Source of the DNA: Candidatus Gagatemarchaeum stordalenia
Lineage (GTDB): Archaea; Thermoproteota; Nitrososphaeria; Nitrososphaerales; Gagatemarchaeaceae
Direction: 5' to 3'
DNA: 64,000 nt
Assembly (NCBI GenBank): GCA_003164815.1
Contig: PLUF01000094.1
Location: 1-64,000, forward strand
In this document: one piece after another, positions 8,378-17,501 of the stretch
Numbering within the stretch: position 1 is the stretch's first letter
Layout of the letters: each line of letters starts with the position of its first letter
Position numbers and translations under genes: made by a program
Notes under the pieces: generated by a model
What the model was told of the DNA's origin: nothing
The model's database searches: none
What the model saw: the letters and a program-made list of their open reading frames with translations, nothing else

Positions 8378-8408
8378 GTATATCAAACACGATATATGTA
8401 TATAATAC
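8378..8408 (+). promoter_or_regulatory. AT-rich promoter and probable PadR operator
   Basis: A 31-base AT-rich stretch in GC-rich surroundings. It begins GTATAT and ends ATATAATAC, giving inverted GTAT/ATAC ends, and contains a TATA box (GTATATAAT, 8398-8406) about 32 bases before the padR TTG. PadR proteins commonly bind inverted repeats of this type over their own promoter. Confidence 0.45.
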
Positions 8409-8433
8409 CGCTGGATGGCCCATCTCGATACGA

Positions 8434-9012
8434 TTGTCAACAAAGGAAGAAGTCGAGCGGGGCCTCGCTCACCCGCAGGGAGCCCCTAGAGGGCTGCTCC
8501 TGCACTATATGCTTCACAAGATCTCGAAGAATCCCTGCCATGGGTACGAGATCCTCCAGGAGATTGACGCCAAGACCGAGGGTGCGTGGAGACCCGGCGC
8601 AGGTTCGATCTACCCCATACTCAAGAAGCTTCTGGAGAACGGCTACATCCAGTCCGACCAGAAGACGGGCGCCGACAGGAGGATCTACTCGATAACCACG
8701 AAGGGAGTGGAGACACTCAAGGAGGATGAGAAGACGTTCCTGTTCTCCGGACAGAAGTGGATGGCCATGAGGAGGCTCTTCATCGAGCTGATCGAGCCCG
8801 ACCAGTTGGTTCGGTTCCTCAGCGACGGGACGAGGGGGCAATTCGAGATGGCTCAGGAGATTATCCGGACCAAGTCGAACGAGATCCCGCCGAAGGACCT
8901 CGAGTACCTGCTGAAGGAGTACAAACTCACCCTGGAGCGGCAGCTCGACTGGGCGGCCCAGACCCTGACCGAGCTCGAACCCGTCGCAGGCACGAAGACG
9001 AAGAGGAAGTGA
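8434..9012 (+). CDS. PadR-family transcriptional regulator
   Basis: 192 residues. The winged-helix domain (about residues 18-95) contains HGYEILQEID, the GAGSIYPILKKLLENGYI recognition region and the wing DRRIYSITTKG. A C-terminal helical region follows, the dimerisation part of PadR subfamily 1. The start is TTG at 8434, close to the start of the predicted transcript. It lies 10 bases before a DrrA-like ATPase, so it probably represses its own operon until a drug or other ligand binds. Confidence 0.88.
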   Translation: MSTKEEVERGLAHPQGAPRGLLLHYMLHKISKNPCHGYEILQEIDAKTEGAWRPGAGSIYPILKKLLENGYIQSDQKTGADRRIYSITTKGVETLKEDEKTFLFSGQKWMAMRRLFIELIEPDQLVRFLSDGTRGQFEMAQEIIRTKSNEIPPKDLEYLLKEYKLTLERQLDWAAQTLTELEPVAGTKTKRK

Positions 9013-9022
9013 GTCGATAGAG

Positions 9023-10060
<1,038 letters not shown>

Positions 10061-10075
10061 AGGGAGAGGATTGAG

Positions 10076-11023
10076 TTGGACAACAACCCGCACTCGAACA
10101 TAGACGAAGCGGCGAAGCAGGACTCCGCCCTGCGCGAGCCCGAAGCGGCAGCTCCTTACCAGGTTGCTCCCGGGATGCCGAACCCGAAGGTCAACAAGAG
10201 CCCGACCCACGGCCTGTGGGCCTTGACGAGGAGAGACCTCAGGAAGTGGTACACTAATCCCTACCAGCTGATAATCTCGCTCATACAGCCGGTGATCTGG
10301 ATGGGGCTCTTCGGGAAGGCCCTCAACTTCAGCTCCTTCATCACGGCCGGCGCCGGGGCGGGCGCCAGTACTGCCGCGATAGACCAGACTCTCATTGGCT
10401 TTTTTGGCACGGACAGCTACTTCTCGTACCTGGTGTGCGGGATGCTGGTCTTCATCATACTCTTCAGCTCCTCGTTTGCGGGAATGTCGGTGGTCTGGGA
10501 CAGGCGGTTCGGGTTCATGAACAAGGCCCTCAGCACACCCGTCAGCCGCGGGACGATAGTCATGGCCAAGATCCTGCAGAGCGTGGCCCGTTCGCTCATC
10601 CAAGCCGCGGTGGTCGTGGTTATCGGCGTGGCGCTCGGCATGGAGACTGGCGACTTCTCGGTCCTGGGAATCACAGGGACGTTCGTGATCATATTCCTGG
10701 TCGCGATGGGCCTCTCGGGCCTCTTCGTCATGCTCTCCCTTAGGTCGAGCAACTGGCAGACGCAGATGGCGATCATCAACCTGCTCAACCTGCCCCTCCT
10801 CTTCGCGAGCAACGCCCTCTTCCCGGTGAAGATAATGCCCGGGTGGTTGCAGGACGTCGTGAAGGTCAACCCTGTCAGCTACGCCATCGACGGGATACGC
10901 CAGCTCCTGATAGGGGCGACCGGGACCTATGCGCTCTGGCTGGACTTCACCGTTGTCATCGGGTTCGCGGCCTTCTTCTCCATAGTGGGGATAGTCGCGT
11001 CGTGGAGACTCCTCAGCAAGTAG
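10076..11023 (+). CDS. ABC-2 type exporter permease, DrrB-like
   Basis: 315 residues. A polar N-terminal 55 residues is followed by six membrane segments of the ABC-2 type, with the intracellular GFMNKALSTPVSRGTIVMAK segment and a C-terminal PVSYAIDGIRQLL motif typical of DrrB/NodJ permeases. The start is TTG at 10076 with GGGAGAGG about 10 bases upstream. It pairs with the DrrA-like ATPase. Confidence 0.86.
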   Translation: MDNNPHSNIDEAAKQDSALREPEAAAPYQVAPGMPNPKVNKSPTHGLWALTRRDLRKWYTNPYQLIISLIQPVIWMGLFGKALNFSSFITAGAGAGASTAAIDQTLIGFFGTDSYFSYLVCGMLVFIILFSSSFAGMSVVWDRRFGFMNKALSTPVSRGTIVMAKILQSVARSLIQAAVVVVIGVALGMETGDFSVLGITGTFVIIFLVAMGLSGLFVMLSLRSSNWQTQMAIINLLNLPLLFASNALFPVKIMPGWLQDVVKVNPVSYAIDGIRQLLIGATGTYALWLDFTVVIGFAAFFSIVGIVASWRLLSK

Positions 11024-11034
11024 CCGCGGACAAG

Positions 11035-11043
11035 TCTTTTATC
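11035..11043 (+). promoter_or_regulatory. TATA-like box for the zinc-ribbon protein
   Basis: TCTTTTATC, centred 28 bases upstream of the GTG at 11067, implies a leaderless transcript. Confidence 0.55.
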
Positions 11044-11066
11044 GCAGCCGCGGCCGTAAAGGCTAG

Positions 11067-11342
11067 GTGAGCGGGTCTACGCCAAGAGAAGACTCCGGCC
11101 GGAGCAAGCCGAGCTCCACTCTGGCGCTGGTCGGGAAGAAGTGCCCGAACTGCGGGCTCGAGCTCCACGTCCTCGAGAACCCCCCGGTGATAGTCCCGGA
11201 CGACCTCGGCGAGCTCGAGTGGGACTACGTCAAGAACCTCTCGCTGGTGCCCAAGGTGCTCGCGATCTGCCTGAAGTGCGGCTTCGTCGCCGTCGAGTGC
11301 CTCACGCCGGTGGAGGCGCGGGAAACCTACGCAGGGACCTGA
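11067..11342 (+). CDS. Small zinc-ribbon protein, function unknown
   Basis: 91 residues with two CxxC pairs (KKCPNCG near residue 26 and AICLKCG near residue 70) that would bind one zinc. The middle segment, PDDLGELEWDYVKNL, is acidic and the N-terminal 20 residues are basic and polar. I do not recognise a named family. The GTG start fits the TATA-like box 28 bases upstream. It stands alone between the drug exporter and the surface protein. Confidence 0.65.
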   Translation: MSGSTPREDSGRSKPSSTLALVGKKCPNCGLELHVLENPPVIVPDDLGELEWDYVKNLSLVPKVLAICLKCGFVAVECLTPVEARETYAGT

Positions 11343-11383
11343 AATCGGATTCCCTAGAGATTTGGGAACGATTCCGGAAATCC

Positions 11384-11392
11384 GCTATATAC
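11384..11392 (+). promoter_or_regulatory. TATA-like box upstream of the surface protein
   Basis: GCTATATAC is centred near 11388 and predicts a transcript start near 11415. That is about 110 bases before the surface protein start, an unusually long leader for this window, and coincides with an ATG at 11414. Confidence 0.5.
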
Positions 11393-11413
11393 CAATCCGT
11401 ATGCCTTGAATAC

Positions 11414-11458
11414 ATGGCTTGTGGCGGGAGAGAGGGGGGGCTGGACAAGTCGTCTTGA
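11414..11458 (+). CDS. Possible leaderless 14-residue leader ORF
   Basis: ATG at 11414 lies within a base or two of the predicted transcript start and opens a 14-codon frame (MACGGREGGLDKSS) ending TGA at 11458. The surface protein TTG follows 67 bases later with its own ribosome site. It could be a regulatory leader peptide, or chance; there is no further support. Confidence 0.25.
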   Translation: MACGGREGGLDKSS

Positions 11459-11525
11459 CACGTAACCACCTGAAGAAATTCGATGGACCTCGCGACGGTC
11501 TCCAAAAAGCAAGGAGTGGCCGCAT

Positions 11526-12872
11526 TTGAAGGCCTTGTCAAGAAATTCGTTGCTTCCCGTGGTCGTGCTGCTCCTGGCCTTGACGGCCATGACGCCGGGA
11601 CTAACGGCCGCCGTGACTCCCCGGCCGGCGCTCGTGACGACCCACGTCGTCTCACCGGCTGACTCTGCGGTCTCCGCAGGATCTGCGACCGTTGCACAGG
11701 GTTCCCCCCCTTTCAGGGGCCATCCTCCTCCAGCCGGGACTGCCTATGACGAACAGCTCGGCATGACATTCACCCAGGACTTCACGTCCATGGAGTACAA
11801 CGTCACGGCGGTGGAGCAGGTCGACCCGACCCTCGGGACCGGCCCCGGCTATCTCCTGAGCGGGGTTTCTACCACAGGATACTGGTATCAGGTGGGTCTC
11901 TCCTGGGACTGGAGCACCGGCACAGGGTTCCAGATGAGCTACGAGGTCTTCGATTCCCAGGGCAACTCGATCTTTCCGTCGGGCGGCGGTGGCGGATTGG
12001 CGGCCTTCTCCGGCACGGTGAACGAGGGCGACATCGTGACCCTCAACCTCTACTTCAACGGCGCAGGCCAGGTCGTGCTCCTGGCCATGGACACGGCCAC
12101 CGGGGCGTCCGCCCAGATGGAATACTCGACGGTGGGGAGCACGTACTTCGTGGGGCAGCCGACAGGCGATGCGAACTTCAATGGCTACTTCACAGGCCTG
12201 ATGACCGAATGGTACCATGGAGCGCCGTACTACGGCAATGTCCAGCAGGTGATCTACACGTCAAACTTCTCGCTCTCTTCGGCGTGGCTTTGGATGGACG
12301 AGTTCAACGCGAACACGTTGCAGATCGTCTTCGCGACCAACTCATCCACGCTCTACACATTCAGCTCAAACCCCTTCCTGCTGCAGGGGCTCTCCTACGG
12401 CAGCATAACCGAGTACTGCGACGCCCAGCAGTTCATCACGGGCCCCCAGACGAACTCCACCACGACCTCCTCTTCGTCGTCTAGCTCGACCTCGAGTGTT
12501 ACCTCTACCAGGGTGGTGACGTCAACGGAGGTGATCACCACCACCGTCCCGGTCACGGTGACCCAGACCTCGACGGCGACAGCCACGGTGACCCAGGCGG
12601 TCACCACCACGGTGACATCGACCCAGCCCACCACGGTCACGTACACCTCGACGTCGACTTCGACCTCCACCGCGACGTCGACCCTCCCTGCGAGCACGAC
12701 CACGACGACCCAGACGGTGACCCAGACGGCGACGGCGTTCAGCTCCCTCCCCGGCTGGTCCTACGCGCTCATGGCAGTCCTTCTGCTGGCCGGGCTGGGT
12801 CTGGGGTACGTCCTGAAGAGGGCGCCCGTCGGTCCCATAGCTCCTGGCGCTCCGCCTCAAAGCACCCCGTGA
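11526..12872 (+). CDS. Secreted, membrane-anchored Ser/Thr-rich surface protein
   Basis: 448 residues. An N-terminal signal peptide (about residues 8-30) is followed by a Gly/Tyr/Trp-rich beta-type domain with many N-glycosylation sequons. A Thr/Ser/Val linker (about 305-405) made mostly of TST, TVT and TTT repeats comes next, and one C-terminal membrane helix (about 411-432) with KR after it. This is the layout of an archaeal cell-surface protein held by its C-terminus with a probably O-glycosylated stalk. The ectodomain resembles lectin/glucanase-like folds only loosely. The start is TTG at 11526, with AAGGAG nine bases upstream. Function unknown. Confidence 0.75.
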   Translation: MKALSRNSLLPVVVLLLALTAMTPGLTAAVTPRPALVTTHVVSPADSAVSAGSATVAQGSPPFRGHPPPAGTAYDEQLGMTFTQDFTSMEYNVTAVEQVDPTLGTGPGYLLSGVSTTGYWYQVGLSWDWSTGTGFQMSYEVFDSQGNSIFPSGGGGGLAAFSGTVNEGDIVTLNLYFNGAGQVVLLAMDTATGASAQMEYSTVGSTYFVGQPTGDANFNGYFTGLMTEWYHGAPYYGNVQQVIYTSNFSLSSAWLWMDEFNANTLQIVFATNSSTLYTFSSNPFLLQGLSYGSITEYCDAQQFITGPQTNSTTTSSSSSSSTSSVTSTRVVTSTEVITTTVPVTVTQTSTATATVTQAVTTTVTSTQPTTVTYTSTSTSTSTATSTLPASTTTTTQTVTQTATAFSSLPGWSYALMAVLLLAGLGLGYVLKRAPVGPIAPGAPPQSTP

Positions 12873-12960
12873 ACGTCCGGGAGCCTGCGCCGCCACTCTG
12901 AGCGCGAGGTCGAGGACCGGGCGGAAAGAGCGGTCTTCTGGGAGAAACAACCCGCCAAGG

Positions 12961-12969
12961 CATAAATAG
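12961..12969 (+). promoter_or_regulatory. TATA-like box for aspS-gatCAB
   Basis: CATAAATAG lies about 31 bases upstream of the aspS ATG at 12996; the transcript is leaderless or nearly so. Confidence 0.55.
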
Positions 12970-12995
12970 AATCCGGGGTCCGGACTGCCGCATTC

Positions 12996-14318
12996 ATGAA
13001 AAGCGAAGACGAGCTGGGAGACTGGCGGAGGACCCACTACTCCTCTCAGGTGACCCCAGACCTCGACGGGAAGGAGGTCACCGTCTTCGGCTGGGTCAGC
13101 AGCGTCAGGACCCAGGGCGGCATCACCTTCCTCATCGTCAACGACAAGGAGGGGATCTTCCAGGTCACGACCATCAGGGGCAAGTCCAGCGACGCGCTCG
13201 TCGAGAAGATGGGGACGATAGCCGAGCAGACGAGCATCGGCGTCAGGGGGATCGTCAAGAAGATCGCAAAGGCCCCCAACGGGGCGGAGGTAATCCCCAC
13301 GGAGATCAAGATACTCAACCCGGCCAAGAAGAAGCCGCCCTTCAGCGTCTTCGGGGGCGCGCTCCCCTCAATCGACAAGCGCCTGGACATCAGGGCCGTC
13401 GACCTCCGGAGGGAGAAGGCGCAGGCGATCTTCAGGATCCAGAGCGTCCTCCTGCGGAGCCTCAGGGAGTTCTTCATGGAGAGGGGGTACTTCGAGGTCA
13501 GGACGCCGAAGCTGATCTCGACCGCGACCGAGGGAGGGGCGTCCCTGTTCTCGGTGCTGTACTACAACCGGCCTTCCTTCCTGACCCAGAGCCCGCAGCT
13601 CTACAAGGAGGAGCTGGTCATGCCGTTCGAGAAGGTCTTCGAGATCGGGCCGGCGTTCAGGGCCGAGGAGTCGCGGACTCAGAAGCACCTGAGCGAGATC
13701 ACCTCGATCGACATCGAGGAGGCATACGTGGACTATCAGGACATAATGGCGACGCTCGAGGCGCTGATCCGCAAGGCTGCCGGGGATGTCGCCGACTCGT
13801 GCTCCAAGGAGTTCGAGAAGCTCAAGAGGGCTCCCGTCGAGGTCCCGGGCCGCTTCGACCGCCTGACCTACGGCGCTGTGATAAAGGAGATCACAAAGAG
13901 GAGGGATGGGATTGCGTGGGGGGATGACGTCACGGGCCCTGACGGAGAGGAGCTCGCAAAGTCGCACCCTGGCTTCTACTTCATAACCGATTGGCCCACC
14001 TCCTCGAAGCCGTTCTACATCAAGCCGAAGACCGCCGAACCCAAGGTGAGCGAGTCGTTCGACCTCATGCACGGGTCCCTGGAGCTCGCGTCGGGTGGGA
14101 CCAGGGTCACCTCGAAGAGCGCACTAGTGAAGAGGCTGAAGGACCAGAAGCTGAAGCCGCAGGCGTTCGAGTACCACCTCGACGCGTTCGACTATGGCAT
14201 GCCGCCGCATGCGGGGTTCGGGCTCGGTCTCGAGAGGCTGATGATGACGCTCACGGGTGAGGAGAACATCAGAGAGGTGACGCTCTTCCCGAGGGATAAA
14301 CTCCGGCTTGTCCCGTAG
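12996..14318 (+). CDS. aspS: Aspartyl-tRNA synthetase, archaeal type, probably non-discriminating (AspRS/Asx)
   Basis: 440 residues. The N-terminal OB anticodon domain (about 20-110) is followed by a class II catalytic domain with motif 2 (FRAEES near 221) and motif 3 (GLGLERL near 418). In Thermococcus the discriminating enzyme has a Trp after GWV and a Lys in PKAKLGFE; here these positions are Ser (GWVSSV) and Pro (AKAPNGAE). By my alignment this is the form that also charges tRNA-Asn. That fits gatC, gatA and gatB following directly, which would convert Asp-tRNA-Asn to Asn-tRNA-Asn. Confidence 0.93.
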   Translation: MKSEDELGDWRRTHYSSQVTPDLDGKEVTVFGWVSSVRTQGGITFLIVNDKEGIFQVTTIRGKSSDALVEKMGTIAEQTSIGVRGIVKKIAKAPNGAEVIPTEIKILNPAKKKPPFSVFGGALPSIDKRLDIRAVDLRREKAQAIFRIQSVLLRSLREFFMERGYFEVRTPKLISTATEGGASLFSVLYYNRPSFLTQSPQLYKEELVMPFEKVFEIGPAFRAEESRTQKHLSEITSIDIEEAYVDYQDIMATLEALIRKAAGDVADSCSKEFEKLKRAPVEVPGRFDRLTYGAVIKEITKRRDGIAWGDDVTGPDGEELAKSHPGFYFITDWPTSSKPFYIKPKTAEPKVSESFDLMHGSLELASGGTRVTSKSALVKRLKDQKLKPQAFEYHLDAFDYGMPPHAGFGLGLERLMMTLTGEENIREVTLFPRDKLRLVP

Positions 14319-14601
14319 AACCAGGACAACGGTGACGCCGGAGGAGGTCCGGCGGCTTGCGAGCCTATCCAAGCTCTCGATGACGAGGCAGGAGGAGGAG
14401 CGGCTGCGGGAGGAACTCACTTCGATTCTCGATTACTTCAGGGTGGTGGACGGAGTCCCGGCGACCGGCGGCGGAGTTCGGCAGCGGCAGAGCGCCGAGA
14501 CCCTCAGGGAGGACGAGGTGAGGCCATCCGACCCAGAGGGGGTCCTCGGAGGGGTCCCCCGCAAGAAGGGGCGCCTCGTCAGGGCGCCGAGGGTCTTCTG
14601 A
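14308..14601 (+). CDS. gatC: Asp/Glu-tRNA amidotransferase subunit C
   Basis: 97 residues. The helical VTPEEVRRLASLSKLSMTRQE start, ILDYF, then a loop and LREDEVRPSDP, are typical of GatC, which stabilises GatA. TTG at 14308 overlaps the aspS end by 11 bases; GTG at 14329 is an alternative start closer to the family N-terminus. Between aspS and gatA in a tight operon. Confidence 0.87.
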   Translation: MSRRTRTTVTPEEVRRLASLSKLSMTRQEEERLREELTSILDYFRVVDGVPATGGGVRQRQSAETLREDEVRPSDPEGVLGGVPRKKGRLVRAPRVF

Positions 14602-14612
14602 GGTCATCGGAG

Positions 14613-16037
14613 TTGGGAAGGCTCGCTCCCTCGGCGGCGGAGGTCGCCCGGAGGATTGCGGATCAGGAGATCAGCTGCGAGGATAGGGTCGCCTCGAGGC
14701 TCGACCGTATCCCTAGGATGGACAAGGACGTCCACGCGTTCCTCTCCGTGGCGAAGGACGAAGCACTCGAGAAGGCGAGGGAGATAGACAAGCGCGTCAG
14801 GCGCGGGGAGAAAGTCGGAAGGCTGGCAGGGATAACGATCGCAGTCAAGGACAACATCTGCGTCCGAGGCATGCCCGCGACCTGCGGGTCGAAGATACTC
14901 GAGGGCTTCCGGCCGCCTTACGACGCCACCGTCATCGAGCGGATAAAGGCCCAGGACGGGATAATCGTAGGCAAGACCAACATGGACGAGTTTGCCATGG
15001 GGAACACGACGCAGTCTGGTGCATACGGGCCGACGAGGAACCCTTGGAACCTGGAGAGGGTGCCTGGAGGGTCCTCGGGGGGGAGCGCCGCGGCCGTCGC
15101 AGGGGGCATGGTCACCCTCGCGCTCGGGTCGGACACCGGTGGGTCGGTGAGGTGCCCGGCCAGCTTCTGCTCCATACTGGGTCTCAAGCCCACGTACGGC
15201 GCCGTGAGCAGATACGGGCTGATCCCGTACGCGAACAGCCTTGAGCAGGTCGGGCCGATGGCGAGGCGAGTCGAGGACCTGTCCCTCCTCTACGAGATCA
15301 TCTCGGGACACGACCCCAAGGACTCCACGACGTCGAGGCGTACCGCCCCCCACGGAAGGCGACCCGCCGGCGTGAAGGGCTTGAGGATTGGGGTGGTCAA
15401 GGAGCTCTTCGGCGAGGGAACCCAGAAGGACGTAAGCAGGCTGGTCCTCGACGCCACCGGCGAGCTCGAGGCCCTTGGCGCCGTTGTCGGAGACGCCCGG
15501 GTGGGGAACCTGGGCTACGCCCTCGCGGCCTACTACATCGTCGCGATGGCGGAGGCCAGCTCGAACCTGTCGAGGTACGACGGGGTCCGGTACGGGGCCT
15601 CCGTGGAGAAGGGCAATGCGGACTGGAATGAGGCGTTTGCCGCGACGAGGACGGAGTGCTTCGGCGCGGAGGTGAAGAGGCGGATCATTCTCGGGACGTT
15701 CGTTCTTTCGGCAGGATACTACGAGGCCTACTATCTCAAGGCCGAGAAGGCTAGGGACCTCATCCGAAGGGAGTTCGAGCGCGCGTTCAAGAAGTTCGAC
15801 GTCCTTCTCGGGCCGACGATGCCGGTGCTGCCCCCAAAGATAGGTGAGAAGGTGACCCCGCTCGAGGACTACATGATCGACGTCAACACCGTCCCGGCCA
15901 ACCTCGCAGGATTCCCCGCGCTCTCGTTACCCGTGGGATTCGCCGAGGGGCTCCCGGTCGGCATGCAGCTCATGGCGCCGCACTTCGAGGAGGAGAGGCT
16001 CTTCACGGTCGCCGCTTCGTACGAGGTCAGAGCATGA
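14613..16037 (+). CDS. gatA: Asp/Glu-tRNA amidotransferase subunit A (amidase)
   Basis: 474 residues of the amidase signature family. The Ser-cisSer-Lys triad is K79 (AVKDN), S154 (GGSSGGS) and S178 (TGGSVR), the same numbering as in characterised GatA. It releases ammonia from glutamine or asparagine for transamidation. The start is TTG at 14613, with GAGGT overlapping the gatC stop eight bases upstream. Its stop overlaps the gatB start (ATGA). Confidence 0.95.
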   Translation: MGRLAPSAAEVARRIADQEISCEDRVASRLDRIPRMDKDVHAFLSVAKDEALEKAREIDKRVRRGEKVGRLAGITIAVKDNICVRGMPATCGSKILEGFRPPYDATVIERIKAQDGIIVGKTNMDEFAMGNTTQSGAYGPTRNPWNLERVPGGSSGGSAAAVAGGMVTLALGSDTGGSVRCPASFCSILGLKPTYGAVSRYGLIPYANSLEQVGPMARRVEDLSLLYEIISGHDPKDSTTSRRTAPHGRRPAGVKGLRIGVVKELFGEGTQKDVSRLVLDATGELEALGAVVGDARVGNLGYALAAYYIVAMAEASSNLSRYDGVRYGASVEKGNADWNEAFAATRTECFGAEVKRRIILGTFVLSAGYYEAYYLKAEKARDLIRREFERAFKKFDVLLGPTMPVLPPKIGEKVTPLEDYMIDVNTVPANLAGFPALSLPVGFAEGLPVGMQLMAPHFEEERLFTVAASYEVRA

Positions 16038-17464
16038 AGGGCCGAGATGACGCGGCAGCAGGGGTGACGATCGGGCTCGAGATACACTGCCAGCTCACCG
16101 CCCTGAAGACCAAGCTCTTCTGCGGTTGCTCCTCCGACTACCGCGGCAGAGAGCCGAACGAACTGATCTGCCCTGTCTGCTTCGGTCTTCCAGGCACGCT
16201 CCCTGTCTTGAACGCCAAGGCCGTCGAGTACGCCATCAGGATAGCGGACGCGCTCGGGTGCAAAGTCGCGGCCGAGACCACTTTCTACAGGAAGAACTAC
16301 TTCTATCCTGACCTCTCGAAGAACTTCCAGATCAGCCAGTACGACAAGGCCGGCGGCGTGCCGATCGCCTCCGGTGGCTCCGTCCAAGTCGGTGGGAAGA
16401 AGGTAAGGGTCCGCAGGATCCAGCTCGAGGAGGACCCGGGGAAGCTTACCTACGAGGGGACGATCGAGAAGTCGTCCTACAGCCTTGTGGACTACAACAG
16501 GGCTGGGATCGCGCTCGTCGAGATAGTGACCGAGCCGGACTTCGGGTCCGCCAAGGAGGCGAAGGTCTTCCTCGAGACGCTCAGGTCCACCGTGGAGGCG
16601 CTGGGGGTCTCGGACGGGGAGCTGGAGGGTGCGATGCGGTGCGACGCCAACGTCTCGGTCTCGGGAGGCGGTCGTGTCGAGGTCAAGAACATCTCCTCGT
16701 TCAAGGAGGTGGAGAAGGCCCTGAACTACGAGGTGCTGAGGCAGGGGACCTTCGCCGGGACCGGACCGGGGGCGCCCAACGAGACCCGACACTGGGACGA
16801 GAGGCGCAGCATCACAATCTCGCTCAGGCTCAAGGAGGGGGAGCAGGACTATCGTTACTTTCCAGAACCGGACCTTCCCGCGGTATCGATAGGCGCGGAG
16901 TTCCTCGAGACGGTCAGGAGGGCCACCCCGGAGGTTCAGGGCTTGAGGGCGGAACGCTACGCCCGGGACTACCACCTGAAACCCCAGGTAGCCGGGGAGC
17001 TTTCCAGAGACGAGGCGCTATCGAGATTCTTCGAGGAGACCTGGAAGACCTTTGATAAGCCGACTGAGATCGCTAACTGGCTGATCGGGGAGGTCCGAGG
17101 CGCGGTCCGTTCCAGGCTCGTGGGCGAGTCGCCGCCTGTCACGCCAGCGGGGCTCTCAGAGCTCCTCGCGATGCTCGATGGGGGCGAGCTCACCCGCCCC
17201 CAGGCCAGGGAGCTCTTCAGGGAGATGGTCTCGACCGGGAGGCGGCCCTCCGAGCTGACGAAGGGGAAAGCAGGACCGGCGATCGACGAGGGCTCGATCG
17301 CCAAGGTCGTCTCGAGGCTCTTGAGCGAGGGCGGCGCGGCGAGCGACGCGAAGAAGAACCCCAAGGCGTTCAACTACCTCATAGGGCAGGTGCTCAGGCT
17401 TGAGCCTGGCGCTGACCCTAAGGTCGTCGCAAAGACGCTTGCACGGATGCTTAAGCAGGAGTGA
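16034..17464 (+). CDS. gatB: Asp/Glu-tRNA amidotransferase subunit B
   Basis: 476 residues. The GLEIHCQL start, CGC and CPVC zinc cysteines (about residues 32-54), the VDYNRAGIALVEIVTEPD block and the YRYFPEPDLP motif are all present. A C-terminal tail domain runs from about 330, including the KGKAGPAIDEG motif. It phosphorylates the Asp (or Glu) on tRNA and receives ammonia from GatA. The start overlaps the gatA stop by four bases. End of the aspS-gatCAB operon; purD converges on it with a 37-base gap. Confidence 0.95.
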   Translation: MKGRDDAAAGVTIGLEIHCQLTALKTKLFCGCSSDYRGREPNELICPVCFGLPGTLPVLNAKAVEYAIRIADALGCKVAAETTFYRKNYFYPDLSKNFQISQYDKAGGVPIASGGSVQVGGKKVRVRRIQLEEDPGKLTYEGTIEKSSYSLVDYNRAGIALVEIVTEPDFGSAKEAKVFLETLRSTVEALGVSDGELEGAMRCDANVSVSGGGRVEVKNISSFKEVEKALNYEVLRQGTFAGTGPGAPNETRHWDERRSITISLRLKEGEQDYRYFPEPDLPAVSIGAEFLETVRRATPEVQGLRAERYARDYHLKPQVAGELSRDEALSRFFEETWKTFDKPTEIANWLIGEVRGAVRSRLVGESPPVTPAGLSELLAMLDGGELTRPQARELFREMVSTGRRPSELTKGKAGPAIDEGSIAKVVSRLLSEGGAASDAKKNPKAFNYLIGQVLRLEPGADPKVVAKTLARMLKQE

Positions 17465-17501
17465 TCGAGCCAAGGCTCCGAAGAGGTGGCCGAGGCTCGA
17501 G

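Noticed and set aside
12440-12750. Repeat-rich DNA in the surface protein as a tandem repeat or CRISPR
   Set aside because: The repeats are Ser/Thr/Val codon runs in frame (the protein stalk), with no regular spacer pattern.
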